From Linnemannia elongata (lineage: Eukaryota > Mortierellomycota > Mortierellomycetes > Mortierellales > Mortierellaceae), in NCBI GenBank assembly GCA_036320915.1, contig JAXBDG010000002.1, positions 3,190,001-3,254,000 on the forward strand: a stretch of DNA of 64,000 nucleotides. The letters are read 5' to 3'. A model generated the notes under the pieces. It was not told the origin of the DNA. It did no database searches and saw only the letters and a program-made list of their open reading frames with translations. Position numbers and translations under genes: made by a program. Positions 22,748 through 33,395 of this stretch are shown here, piece by piece. Numbering within the stretch: position 1 is the first letter of the stretch; the number at the start of each line of letters is the position of its first letter.

Positions 22748-24877
22748 TTACTTGTGTCCAAGAACCCCGGCAAAGGTCTTGTTCAGGAAGATGCCCTGCG
22801 GATCGTATTTCTTGCGAATGCTCTCGAATCGATCCAGCTGAGGCCCAGCGTGCTCGCGAAGGTAAGGGACAATGCCAGGAATATGCTCCCAGAGTTTCGC
22901 CCAATGCACTCTATTAGTTGCACCAAATCAAAGGCGGACCAGTTAACATGGCTCGTAGAAGTGTGCAATTTTCGTATTTGAGAGCTAGGCAAAAAAAGTG
23001 AACAAGCAAGCTTTGTACCTTGCTTTATATTCTGACATCAAATGCTGGGCTAGCATAGCTGAAAAATCTTCGAAGCCTCTCGTTTCAGCAACAGCCAGGA
23101 TCTCCATGGTACAAAAGATTGCTTCTGGATCTTCGTCGTACACGTAAGACATGATTTGGTCGGACGGCTTGATGAAACGCATATCCACAGTCATGTTGAC
23201 CGGGTACTCTCCTCTAGCAGCGTATTCGTATATCTAATGGGGAGTAAAGCCGCTCTTGCGTTAGAATAAACGTTGTTACTCTCGGGGCTCGATTGAAAAA
23301 TGCAGGCTGCATGCATTCACCTTGTCAACGGCAAACCTCCATGCTTTGACCGCTTTCTCAAACCCCCCATCTACTTTGAACACACACTCGAGACCAATAA
23401 CAACGGCGGCCTCCAGGTTGGCCATGTAATGAATAGCATCAGGGGCTGCAAGGATCTTCTCCGCTGGACGCTTGAGTTCCCTATGAAAGAGGCCACTGAG
23501 CACACGAACAGTCTTTGGTTTGGCGACCATGAGCCTAAAAGTACTGCTGCCCAAGGCAGATGCAATGTATTGCCTGACTCTCCGATGTAATTTCCATGCG
23601 AATGTTACTGACTCAGGTTGATCTGTTCGTTTCCACTGCTTGATCCAGAGCTCATCCTTTGCATATCTGACTGTTACTGTTTCTCCTTTGCACTTGTAAT
23701 GAGAGTTGAATGGCCAGTACAGGATTTGGGTCTGGTCGTTCTGGAGTACCATCTCCTTCAACCGGGCGCCTCCTTGTGTTGGACAGTCAAAAACATCCAT
23801 TAGAAGGGGGTACGAATCCGACTATGAAAGAGGCGCGGGTGGTAACATGCATTAGTCATTCTGTATATTTGTTTTTGAGAGAGAGAAGGCACTGGAAAAA
23901 AACCTTCCCTTGAAATACCTACAACAGATAAGTTGAACATCGGCTCAACGCGAAGAGTGTAGCTGTAAATAACGCCAAGGAGGCCGAGATTGCACGCGGC
24001 TGCCGAGAATTCTGCAGGGTCTTTATCGCGCGTGAATGTGTTTAGAGTACCAGTGGCATCCACGATCTTGATCTCACACGCCAAATCAGACAGCGTTCGA
24101 GAGTGGGTGGCGGCGCCATGCTAAGAAGAAAGTAGACGTGTTGCGACTGGTTAATACCAGAAATCAGGCTGAATATCAGTCTAATGGTGACTTGTCCTCT
24201 GTACAACATGAACTTACAGATCCGAGGGCTAAGATCCCACCATAGCATGCCTAGATGATTGGAAAGAAAAAAGAACGTTTAATAAAGGCCTATCTTCCTC
24301 ATTTCATTTTTGTGATCACAATACTTTTTTTTCTTACAGTCTCCAACACGATGTTGGCCGGCATGGCGAGGGGAGGATCGTGCTTACGCAAATGATCATC
24401 CAACGCTCTGACAGTAACCCCTGTCTCCAACTCCACCATCCACCCCTGTCCCTCAACATAGACTGGTGAAAAATTTTTGATCATCTTGTTCACAAAAACA
24501 AGTAGTCCATCCTCGGCAACAGACGAAGAGGATCAAGTATGAGCACCCGCAACACATCGAATTGTTTTCTGTTCCTCTTTTGCAGTCTTGACAATATCGA
24601 CGATGTCTTGGACGGTTGCAGGTTGCAGGATCCTGGAAGGGCGACAGGTTTGGTTTCCTGCCCAATTGATCCATTTGCGAGGCTTGGCTGTAGGAGGAAT
24701 GGTTTCTTGGGTAGCGTCAGCAAGATTGTATAAAGGTTTTGTCGATTTGTCGCTGAATGGTCGTCCGATGTTGGGTTTCGCAACTGCATCGCGGGAATCA
24801 TGGCTGTGATCACCCGCTGTTGATGGTTCTTGCAAGGTACCGCCAAACAACTTGTGTTTTTTCAATTTGATTTTCAT
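22748..24877 (-). pseudogene. Aldonolactone-oxidase-like FAD enzyme, copy A, with one internal TGA
   Basis: FAD-linked oxidoreductase of the gulonolactone/arabinono-lactone oxidase type. Six exons (24877-24338, 24250-24218, 24120-23923, 23821-23321, 23233-23019, 22910-22748) keep every splice site and sum to 1650 nt, 550 codons. Codon 115 is TGA (24535-24533) where copies B and C have TGG (the W of TWSSSS). Apart from this stop there is no frameshift, and exons 2, 3, 5 and 6 have exactly the lengths of copy C. The flavin-site motif keeps a histidine (VAGAHT). The end carries HWAKLW and NKTFAGVLG. The C-terminal motif is RVHW instead of RPHW. A very recent nonsense mutation, a segregating allele, stop readthrough or a base-call error are all open. 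Without readthrough the product is a 114-aa stub. Confidence 0.8.
24533..24535 (-). other. In-frame TGA replacing conserved Trp in copy A
   Basis: On the minus strand the codons read GGT GCT CAT ACT TGA TCC TCT. Both neighbouring copies read TGG at this point. The base after the stop is T, and the strong TGA-CTA readthrough context is absent. Confidence 0.85.
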
Positions 24878-25143
24878 GGGTGTATGAGGCGGAAAAAAGC
24901 ACAGAATGAGTTATCGAGGAAGTGTAGGAGTGATAATAGCGAGAAGGGATGAAAGGTATCCGAAAGGTTCTTTCCATTTTAACCCCCTCATTTTTCAAAG
25001 CAGGAGGCATGGAGAAAGGAAATGAAGGGGGATCTACATCTTCTTTATCAACAAGCGGAGGCTTTGGTAGTAACATGGACATATACATTTTACATACACT
25101 ACTCTGGTACAGGCTGCTGTCGACAAACGGTCTCGAACACTTC

Positions 25144-25194
<51 letters not shown>

Positions 25195-25286
25195 GGAGAG
25201 AGAGAAAAAGACACCGAGCATTGATTGGTATGCAGGAGCATTGGTTTATTGTGCGACTCATCAGGTCATCTCCTCGGGACTTTATT
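24878..25286. other. Spacer between copies A and B with GA repeat
   Basis: Holds the promoter side of copy A and a perfect (GA)n tract. No gene seen. Confidence 0.6.
25146..25187. repeat. (GA)n microsatellite, about 42 bp
   Basis: Uninterrupted GA dinucleotide tract followed by imperfect GA-rich sequence to about 25206. It lies in the spacer between flavoenzyme copies A and B. A (CT)-rich tract also sits inside an intron of copy B at about 25505-25550. Confidence 0.95.
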
Positions 25287-27060
25287 TTAGTGGCCCAAGA
25301 CTCCAGCAAACGTCTTATTCATGAACATGCCCTGGGGATCGTACTTCTTACGAATACTCTCAAACAGATCTAACTGTGGTCCTGCTTGCTCGCGGATATA
25401 AGAGTCGATGCCGGGGATATGCTCCCAGAGTTTGGCCCAATGGGGTCTATATGTTGACAACCGCACAAAAGAAAAAAAAAGAGTGTGTTAGCCATCAATC
25501 TTTCTTACTCTCTCTTTCTCTCTCTCTCTCTCTATCTCTCTCTCTTTCACTTTCTCCCTAATCTCTCCTTATGCTACAGATATCAGAAAAATTTACCTCG
25601 CTTGATATTCCGACATCCAGTGCTGGGCTAACATGGCGGAGAACTCCTCGAACCCCTCTGTTTTGGAAGCAGAGAGGATCTCAATAGTACAATAGATTGC
25701 CTCCATTGCTTAACCCACACCTGATCTTTTTCGCTTCCTGTGCCTAAACGATCTCCTGTACGACTGTAATGACCATCGAAGACCCAGAAGAGTTGGTCGT
25801 TTTGTGCGACCATCTCTTTCAACCGGGCGCCTCCTTGCATTCGACAGCTAAAATAGTCCACAAGACGCGGGTACGAGTCCGACTATGAAAGAAAAAATTA
25901 AGAAGAGCGGACAAGTAACGAGCATCGGTTATTCCGCATTTTTTTTTATGAGAGAACGCGCTGATAAAAACTATTCCCTTTGAAAATACCTACAACAGAG
26001 AGGTTGAACATCGGCTCAACGCGAAGAGTGTATCTGTAAATAACGCCAAGGAGGCCGAGGTTGCATGCGGCTACCGAGAACTCGACAGGGTCCTTATCGT
26101 GAGTAAACGTGTTCAGAGTGCCATTGGCGTCCACGATCTTGACCTCACATGCCAAATCGGATAGTGTCCGCGATTGAGTGGCGGCACCATGCTATCAAAA
26201 AGGAGGGTGGTATGATTGATATTATTATGGCATGGAAATTGGGCTAGCTCCAGAAGCGGTACCAAGAGGTCAGTCAATTTACTTAGTCATCTACTTACCG
26301 ACCCAAGAGCTAACACTCCTCCGAAGCATACCTGACATGCCGACAAAAGGAAACGGGCAACGACAAGAACGCATTAGTCTTCCTTGCTTCAAGAGAGAGA
26401 TAAACTCATACAGCTATAACCACACAAACAAAGCAAAAAAACAAATCAAGCAGTGCTATTTACCTCACCCATCACAATGTTAGAGGTCATTGTCCGAGGG
26501 GATAGTTCCTTCGCAAGTATTCATCCCATGCTTTGACTTTAACTCCTGTCTCCATCTCAACGTTCCAACTCTGACCCTCAACAAACACCTGTGGAAAAAT
26601 CTTGGTCATCTTATCGACAAATACCAACATCCCGTCCTCTTGTACGACAGACGACGAAGACCAGGTGTATCCACCTGCGACACATCGAATCTTCTTGTTC
26701 TTGACTTGGCGTACTTGACCACGTCTATAATATCTTGGATGGTTTCGGGATGAGCGGTATGGGAGGGGCGTCAAGATTGATTCTTTGACCATCCGACCAC
26801 TTTGGAGCCTTTGTGGTCCTGTGTACTGTTGGTGAAGGGGCAAGGGTGTGAGGAGGTTCGTTGGTAGGCTGAATGACGGGTGGCTTGTAGGTAGGTTGAT
26901 GGGCGCATGTAGCAGATTGTTCGCTAAGTGGCAGGATGCCCAGCTGCTTCACTAATGTGTCGACGGCATGACGTTCGTTCTGGCGTTGGTCAGCTTTGCC
27001 TAGGCGCAACAAACGAAGTTCTTCTTCTTGGGTGCAGGAGATTGTTTCGATAAGATGAGT
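25287..27060 (-). pseudogene. Aldonolactone-oxidase-like FAD enzyme, copy B, degenerate
   Basis: Recognisable remains of the same six-exon gene: exon 1 about 27060-26464, exon 2 26331-26299 (33 nt, as in A and C), exon 3 26191-25994 (198 nt, as in A and C), a fused exon 4/5 from 25882 to 25597, and exon 6 25446-25287. A deletion of roughly 0.5 kb joins VWVKQW of exon 4 directly to the EAIYCTIE part of exon 5 near 25705, removing the end of exon 4, the intron and the start of exon 5, and shifting the frame. Exon 1 has at least three further frameshifts, near 26750, 26705 and 26505, and no ATG was found at its start. The last exon still reads HWAKLW...FMNKTFAGVLGH. It is clearly dead as a full-length enzyme. 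Confidence 0.88.
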
Positions 27061-27484
27061 GGGCTCCAGAAAACAAAAAAAAAGGCTAGAAGAAAATGGA
27101 AGTGATTATTTATGAAGCATGGACACAAAGATGAACAATGGCACTTTAATCATTAAGGTTCATGAGAACGCTCTCTGCTTGAACGCAAAGCTGGACTACC
27201 ATATGCTTCAGTCTTGAAGCAAGAAGGACGCGGAACCTTGCAAAATGGTATCATTGTTGCTGTTATTGGAGGACGAACAATTCATACGGGGCAATGGTAA
27301 AATACGGAGGTGATGCTTCGTTTATGTCTTTTATACAAAGGGCGGCAGTACACTTCTAGCAATAATGCCATCGTGCCAAGTTCCTAGATTCGGGAGAGAT
27401 CTGTTTGAATAGAGCCAGTAATAAACGGCAACAAAATTCTTGTGGATCCAATCCAAAGTGAACGGCTGGTGTTTATAGTTATTG
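27061..27484. other. Spacer between copies B and C
   Basis: 424 bp with the 3' flank of copy C and the former promoter side of copy B. No coding or RNA feature recognised. Confidence 0.5.
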
Positions 27485-29729
27485 TCATGAGTGTCCCAAG
27501 ACTCCTGCGAAAGTCTTGTTCATGAACATGCCATTAGGATCGTACTTCTTGCGGATGCTCTCGAACTGTTTCAGTTGTGGTTCTGCCTGCTCGCGCAGGT
27601 AAGGGACAATGCCAGATATGTGCTCCCAAAGTTTCGCCCAATGAGGTCTTTATGTTTGAACAAACAAAACAAACAACAGGAAAAGAAGGAGGAGAGGGTT
27701 TAGAAAAATTAAACTTGTTAAAGCAAAGACCTGCATGAGGAGGATGAAGGGTGCGACTCCCACTACAGTTACAAAAATTGGTGAAAACGTGCTTACCTTG
27801 CTTGAAACTCATGCATCCAATGCTGCGCAACAGTGGCCGCAAATTCTTCGAAGCCTTTGGTGTTAGCAGCTGAAAGCATTTCCATTGTGCAAAAGATCGT
27901 TTCGGGATCTTTGTCATAAGCATAAGACATTATTTGGTTCGAAGCCTTGATGAACCGCATGTCCAGAGTAACATTCATCGGGAACTCACCCCGCTCAGCA
28001 TACTCGTGTATCTATGGTCCAAGTGAAGGAAAGAAAATAGAAGAAAAGGTCTTGTCCGTTAGGCAGCTGTAGATTTCATCACATCCTCAATCAAGAGAAA
28101 AATAATAAAGGGAGGCTCGCCTCACCTTGGCGATTGCAAAGTTCAATGCTCTGAAAGGGTTCTCGAACCCCTCGTCAACCTTGAACACGCACTCCAGTCC
28201 AACACATGCAGCAGCTTGGAGATTGCGCTGGTAATGGATGGCATCAGGGGCTGCGAGTACCTTCTCGCTCTTGGATCGGAACTTTGTGCTGATGAGATGG
28301 TTCACCAGCGGTATCAACTTTGGGTGAGCCGACATTATCTCAAATGTCATGTTGCCGCAAATACTCCCAATATGCTGCCTGACCATCCTAATGGATTTCC
28401 AGAGGGCTGACTTTGTCTCGGGGAGATCCGTCCGCTTCCATTGTTTGACCCAAAGCTCATCAATGGCTCCTCCCCCTCCTTGTTTCTGCACTTTATCCTG
28501 GTTCTTCGTTTCGCGGTTAAATTGATTGTTGAAGGGCCAATAAAGGATATGTGTTTGGTCGCTCCCGAGGATCATTTCTTTCAGTCGCGCACCGCCCAGT
28601 TTAGGACAGTCGAAGTAGTGTGCACGAGGTGGGTATGTGTCGGTCTAGTCGAGAAGAAAAAAGTGAAAAAGTAAGAAACGAAACAGACGTTTCTGCGAAG
28701 AGCAATCTTAAACCTTGACAAGAAAAAAGAAAAAGGCGCTATCTTACTGCGATAAGATTGAACATTGGCTCCACGCGAAGGGTGTAACTGTAAATCACGC
28801 CAAGGAGGCCGAGGTTGCATGCGGCAGCAGAGAACTCGACAGGGTCTTTATCGCGCGTGAAGGTGTTTAGAGTACCAGTGGCATCCACAATCTTGACCTC
28901 GCACGCCAAATCAGACAGAGTTCGAGAATGAGTAGCGGCGCCATGCTGGAAGGAAAGAGGAAGAGGTGTGAACGATTAGTATCATCTATTAGACAGAATG
29001 CCTCTGCAGCAATCGCTACCTCACTCTATCGAGAAGCCCTACCGATCCAAGGGCCAAGATCCCTCCGAGACAAGCCTAGGAGGAACAAATGCAGCACGAA
29101 GAAAAAAGAGAGTCAGAGATACTCGCTCAATTCTCTTTGGACGAAAATTTTCCAAGGCACATGCACGTCCTTACTGTTTCCATCACGATGTTGGATGGCA
29201 TAGCCAGAGGGGGATCGTGCCTTTGCAGAAACTTATCCAATGCCCCGACTGTAACACCTGTCTCGAGCTCAACTGTCCAGCCCTGACTCTCGTCATACAC
29301 AGGCGTGTATATTTTGGCCATCTTGTTCACAAACACCAAGAGACCATCGTCATCAACAACAGACGTCGAGGACCAAGTGTACCCCCCTGCGACACACCGA
29401 ATCTTATTGTTGTCAGCTTTGGCATTCTTGACAATTTCGACGACATCTTCAAGGGTTCTTGGTTGCAGGGTCTTGAGAGGGTGGCACGTCTGGTTCTTGG
29501 CCCAATTGGTCCACGCGCGACGCGCTTTGAGTGACTCTTTGGATTTGGTTTTTGTCTGGTCAGCAGCGGTGGTAGTGGTGGCGGCGGTAATTGGGATATG
29601 TCGAATGGGGTATTCTGGCGCCAAGCTGACCTTGAGTTCGTTCACTGATGTATCTGGTGGTTGTATGGCGTGCTGAATTTGTGCAGCCTTCTGTGGTCCA
29701 AAGACCAGTTTGATGATCTTTTCCTTCAT
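27485..29729 (-). CDS. Aldonolactone-oxidase-like FAD-binding oxidoreductase, copy C (intact)
   Basis: Member of the VAO-type FAD family related to D-arabinono-1,4-lactone and L-gulonolactone oxidases, which make ascorbate-type compounds. Six exons (29729-29175, 29075-29043, 28945-28748, 28644-28126, 28011-27797, 27647-27485) sum to 1683 nt, 560 aa, with no defect. The FAD_binding_4 domain covers about residues 85-265: NQTCHPLKTLQP, IRCVAGGYTWSS, ELETGVTVGAL, LGGILALGSHGAATHSRTLSDL and NLGLLGVIYSYTLRVEP. The C-terminal ALO domain ends RPHWAKLWEH, the HWxK motif of the family. Where gulonolactone oxidase has His for covalent flavin (GGHS), this copy has Tyr (GGYT), so flavin may be non-covalent. 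The true substrate is unknown. The start is the first ATG of the frame; an N-terminal extension of about 80 residues is unlike animal enzymes. Confidence 0.85.
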
Positions 29730-30669
29730 GGTTGAGTAGAGGCGTGTGTATTGAGCGATTGGGGTTTTGAGACAACAGAGTGAGGGATGACACTCAAGGA
29801 TTGAGGAGTGGAGAGATGAAGGTGGATCAAGATGGAAGGGAGCAGAGTTCAATTACTTTTTATTATGGGGACAACAATCAACGGATAAGAATGGACCTGA
29901 ATAAAATCCCGGCCATTTATGTGAACGACATCAGGGGCGAAAAAGCACCCAGTTTACTATTATGAGATTTCAATTGTGTATTGGGGGCAAGTAGGCTATT
30001 CTCCATAGAGTATGAAGCGCGAATTGCGTTTTATCGCTACTTGTCCTCTTTTTCCTCTAATGTCCTTCCAAACAAGGGAGGCCTCCTTGTCCCCTCAGCC
30101 CCGGATCGAAACTTGGCCTCCCCTTTTTTCTTTTTTGTGTGCGCTTTCCGCTGCTCCACGTCCGTAGTTTTCTGCGGGTGCCTGTCGGCATTCAAGTGAA
30201 AGTGAAAGGTGGACGTGGGAAACCCACTTGCTAATGGGAATCGAGAAGCAATACGCAACAAACGAGGGGCGACAAGTATATGCGTCTCTTAGGAAATAAC
30301 GAGGGTCGTAAACAACATGCTGGGCTCAGGGGAAGGCTAAGTGCGCTCACTCGATCCCAGATCGATCCAGTTCAAGGACGATGTCTCCCGGAAGTGAAAA
30401 TTTGAGTCCAGACTGGTCATCATACACATACACCTTAACTGTGCCTTGGAATAAATGTGGTAGTTCTTGAAAACAAATCGTCGACTCATCTCGAACTTTC
30501 TTCTTTATTTTTATACTTTGAATAACAAGGACGTCGAAGTCCATGTCATAAGGTAAACCTATGGCCATCAGGGACCACACGCAGAGAGCACCGTGTAGTC
30601 TTTACTTGTCCTAGTTCTCAGCCCCAAGACGCGTCCAAGGTCCATGTTGTGCTGGTGTTTTCTCTCTGC
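29730..30669. other. Intergenic region, copy C promoter and COX13 3' flank
   Basis: About 0.9 kb. It includes the weak open frame 30347-30568 on the minus strand listed separately; the remainder shows nothing recognisable. Confidence 0.5.
30347..30568 (-). CDS. Small orphan open frame, doubtful
   Basis: 73-aa frame from ATG 30568 to the stop at 30347-30349, downstream of COX13 on the same strand. Composition is balanced and protein-like (KVYVYDDQSGLKFSLPGDIVLEL), unlike the low-complexity frames nearby. Open sequence extends upstream of the ATG for about 15 codons, so it could be an exon of a larger or decayed gene. I recognise no family. It may equally be part of the COX13 3' UTR. Confidence 0.25.
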   Translation of the reverse strand: MAIGLPYDMDFDVLVIQSIKIKKKVRDESTICFQELPHLFQGTVKVYVYDDQSGLKFSLPGDIVLELDRSGIE

Positions 30670-31585
30670 TTAAAAGTTGACGTCTGGGTTGAAGAACAAC
30701 GAGTCATCGCCCCATGGGAAGGCCTAGTAGAAAAAAATAACAACGAAGTACAGGAAGACAGTACAAAAAGGTCAGCGGTTGACAAAGCTCTGCGACAATT
30801 AACTTACTTATACAAGTCTATACATAGCAGGACACGGAGGGTCATTGATTGTACCTTGGCGCGGAGACGCATGTAAGGGTACTTGACCTTCTCATGTCCT
30901 TCATGTTTCTCGTGCTCCAAATGGGCCTGATGCTTTGCATAGAGGTTGTAGGCGTTGATAGACGCAACAGCAATGACGGGAATGCAAACGTAGAGGGAAA
31001 TCTTGCGCCAAGTCTCAGCGGCGGCTATTGAAAAAACAGACGCAAGATACCAGTGAGAAGGCTAAAAGGAACGACAAACTCAAAATTTCGTTTACGGAGC
31101 CTAGAGTCAGACGCGTCTCTTCTCTCTTTTCTTCGGCTCCCATTTCTTTGCCTCGTTACTTTTGCTCATCGTATCCTTTTTTATCCGTTGCGTAATGACA
31201 AAGCGCACAGCAGCCTCCTGGTTGCCAGGACCCAGGAGTTCTAACCAGGTTATAAACACACACAGATTGAGTACTCCAATGCTTTATAGTTCCTCCTGAG
31301 TGCTCTCTCTCTTTCACTTTCTTTCTCCTGATACCTCTCGTCGCCCTTTCGCAATAATTGAGTAGCACTGGTTATCTCAGGAGCATCGTGTTTCCGTCTT
31401 CATGGTAAATTATTCCCCATCCTCATCCTTGCAGCTACCCGATGATGAGCAGGTTTATAAACAAACATACGTCCAGCGTGCTCCTTGATAGCGATACGCT
31501 CAGCAAGCCAAGGGTTGGCGGCGGACGCGTGGGCGTGGGATGCGAAGCGGATGCCCTTGGCGGCGGCGGCAATGCGAGAGGCCAT
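30670..31585 (-). CDS. COX13: Cytochrome c oxidase subunit VIa
   Basis: Nuclear-encoded regulatory subunit of complex IV in the mitochondrial inner membrane. Three exons (31585-31471, 31024-30855, 30723-30670) sum to 339 nt, 112 aa. Residues 1-25 form a basic, Ala-rich presequence (MASRIAAAAKGIRFASHAH). One membrane helix follows (ISLYVCIPVIAVASINAYNLY). Then comes the family tail, KVKYPYMRLRAKAFPWGDDSLFFNPDVNF, with the PWGD signature. Length and exon layout are as expected. It diverges from BRX1 over a 374-bp shared promoter. Confidence 0.95.
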
Positions 31586-31959
31586 GGTCGGTGTGTTGTT
31601 ATTGCTAGATGATGATGGTGTTGGTGGTAGTGTTGCTTTAGTGTTGGGAGGATTCGGAAGAAAAAAGAGAGTATGTCCGTATTGGCCCAAAACACACGCA
31701 CGCCCACACTGATGATACAACTTGATGGGCCCAAGCGCCCTTTTTCTCTTGTCCGGACAGCCTGCACGTGATGAATGGAGAGGACTGCTTTTATGTGGCT
31801 TGGTCTCGAAGCAACATCGATGTTGTTGCTTTTCTTTTTTTTTTTTGTGGTCGAAGCACACTAGAACTGTGAACAGGACAAGGCGCAACTTGACTTCCCT
31901 TCTTTCTTGCACATCACCTCCCTCTCCATTTACCCCTCTTCTTCAAACACACCCTAATC
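31586..31959. promoter_or_regulatory. Bidirectional promoter of COX13 and BRX1
   Basis: 374 bp between the two start codons. It contains the perfect palindrome TGTCCGGACA (31750-31759) and, six bases on, an E-box CACGTG (31765-31770, in a CACGTGA context). CACGTGA is bound by bHLH factors such as Cbf1 or Tye7 in yeast. A T-run lies at about 31838-31846. Shared regulation of a respiratory and a ribosome-assembly gene is inferred. Confidence 0.5.
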
Positions 31960-33265
31960 ATGTCCACAGTATTCAAGCAGCAGAAGAGCAAGCGGGACAA
32001 GGCCGAGGGCATCGTTGCCAAGACCACAGAGGATACTCCCGTCTTCAGAAACAAGCAGCGTGTCCTCTTGCTCTCCTCGCGTGGAATCACTTCTCGGTAA
32101 GTGACCCGCCGCTTCCCCTCATGGCGACTTCCCCTTTGACGGTTTAGGCGCACGCACCCACACACCAACACACCAACATACGTACGCAAGGCAGGAACTC
32201 AGAAGAAGGGACACTATCTTCAATCCCTGTACAACACACTGCAGGACTGGCATAGAGTAGTAGATAAACAACAACGTGAAGCCTGTCTACACTTGGATCC
32301 GATCGTAGTGCAGGGTAGCATTGTTACTCTCTCCTAGAACAAAACACAAGACAACAAAGGAGCTAACCTGTACCGTTGCATTGCTTTCTAACAAACCTGT
32401 AGCCACCGTCACTTGTTGACTGATCTCGGTGACTTGTTGCCCCACACCAAGAAGGATGCCAAGCTGGATTCGAAATCAAAACTTCACATCATCAACGAGC
32501 TCGCCGAGTTGAACAACTGCAACAACTGCATCTTCTTCGAGGTCAGAAAGAGACAGGATCTTTACATGTGGTTGTCGAAGACCCCCAACGGCCCCAGCGT
32601 CAAGTTTCACATTCAAAACAGTACGTACAGGAGATCAGATGGCCTCATTGGATGCTACCGTGTTACCCAACGAGGCATATATATAGCTTGGACTCGTTCA
32701 AACTCTGACGTATCAACCTTTTGTTTTCCAATTGCTGTTAGTTCACACGATGGAGGAGTTGAAGATGACTGGAAACTGCTTAAAGGGATCGCGCCACATT
32801 CTGTCATTCGACAAGAACTTTGAGAGTTCTCCACACTGGTTGTTGATGAAGGAGCTCTTCACACAGGTCTTTGGAATCCCAAAGACCGCCCGCAGGATCA
32901 AACCCTTTGTCGACCACGTCCTCTCCTTCTCGATCGTCGACAACCGTGTCTGGTTCCGCAACTACCAGATCACAGAAAAGCCCCTCGAGCACCGCTCCGT
33001 CACCGATACCACCGACCTGACCCTTGTCGAGATTGGACCTCGCTTCGTCATGAACCCCATCCGTATCTTTGATGGCTCCTTTGGTGGCCAGACCGCCTTT
33101 GAGAACCCAGAGTTTGTCAGTCCCAACGTTGCCCGTGCCAACGTCCGCAATGCCAAGGCTGGCCGCTACAAGTCCCGCATGGAGGCTATCGCCAAGAAGG
33201 ACGAGAAGCTCAAGGAGGCAGAGATGCCAGAGGATCCCCTCTCTGAGAATAACGTCTTTGCTTAA
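31960..33265 (+). CDS. BRX1: Ribosome biogenesis protein BRX1
   Basis: Nucleolar Brix-domain factor needed for assembly of the 60S subunit (27S pre-rRNA processing). Three exons (31960-32096, 32403-32620, 32742-33265) sum to 879 nt, 292 aa, essentially the size of yeast Brx1 (291). The Brix domain starts at RVLLLSSRGITSRHRHLLTDL, continues NELAELNNCNNCIFFEVRKR and ends near LVEIGPRFVMNPIRIFDGSFGG. A lysine-rich C-terminal tail follows. The start codon is the first ATG behind a C/T-rich leader. It ends convergently 130 bp from WDR91. Confidence 0.97.
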
Positions 33266-33351
33266 GAAGATTTGCCTTGTCTTTGTCTCTTTTCCTTTTG
33301 CATCTCTTTCGTCATTTCCTCCATATTCTGTTATGCATATTACTACTATAA

Positions 33352-33357
33352 AATAAA
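33352..33357 (+). terminator. Poly(A) signal of BRX1
   Basis: AATAAA 87 bases after the BRX1 stop, in the short gap before the convergent WDR91 stop. Transcripts of the two genes probably overlap or nearly meet here. Confidence 0.5.
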
Positions 33358-33395
33358 CACATTCTTGAAGCATTCACTTAGTTTTAGTCTATTAA

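Noticed and set aside
24533..24535. TGA in copy A as selenocysteine or a reassigned codon
   Set aside because: Neighbouring genes here use TGA as an ordinary stop (for example WDR91, copy C, GWT1), and the paralogues show Trp, not Cys, at this site.
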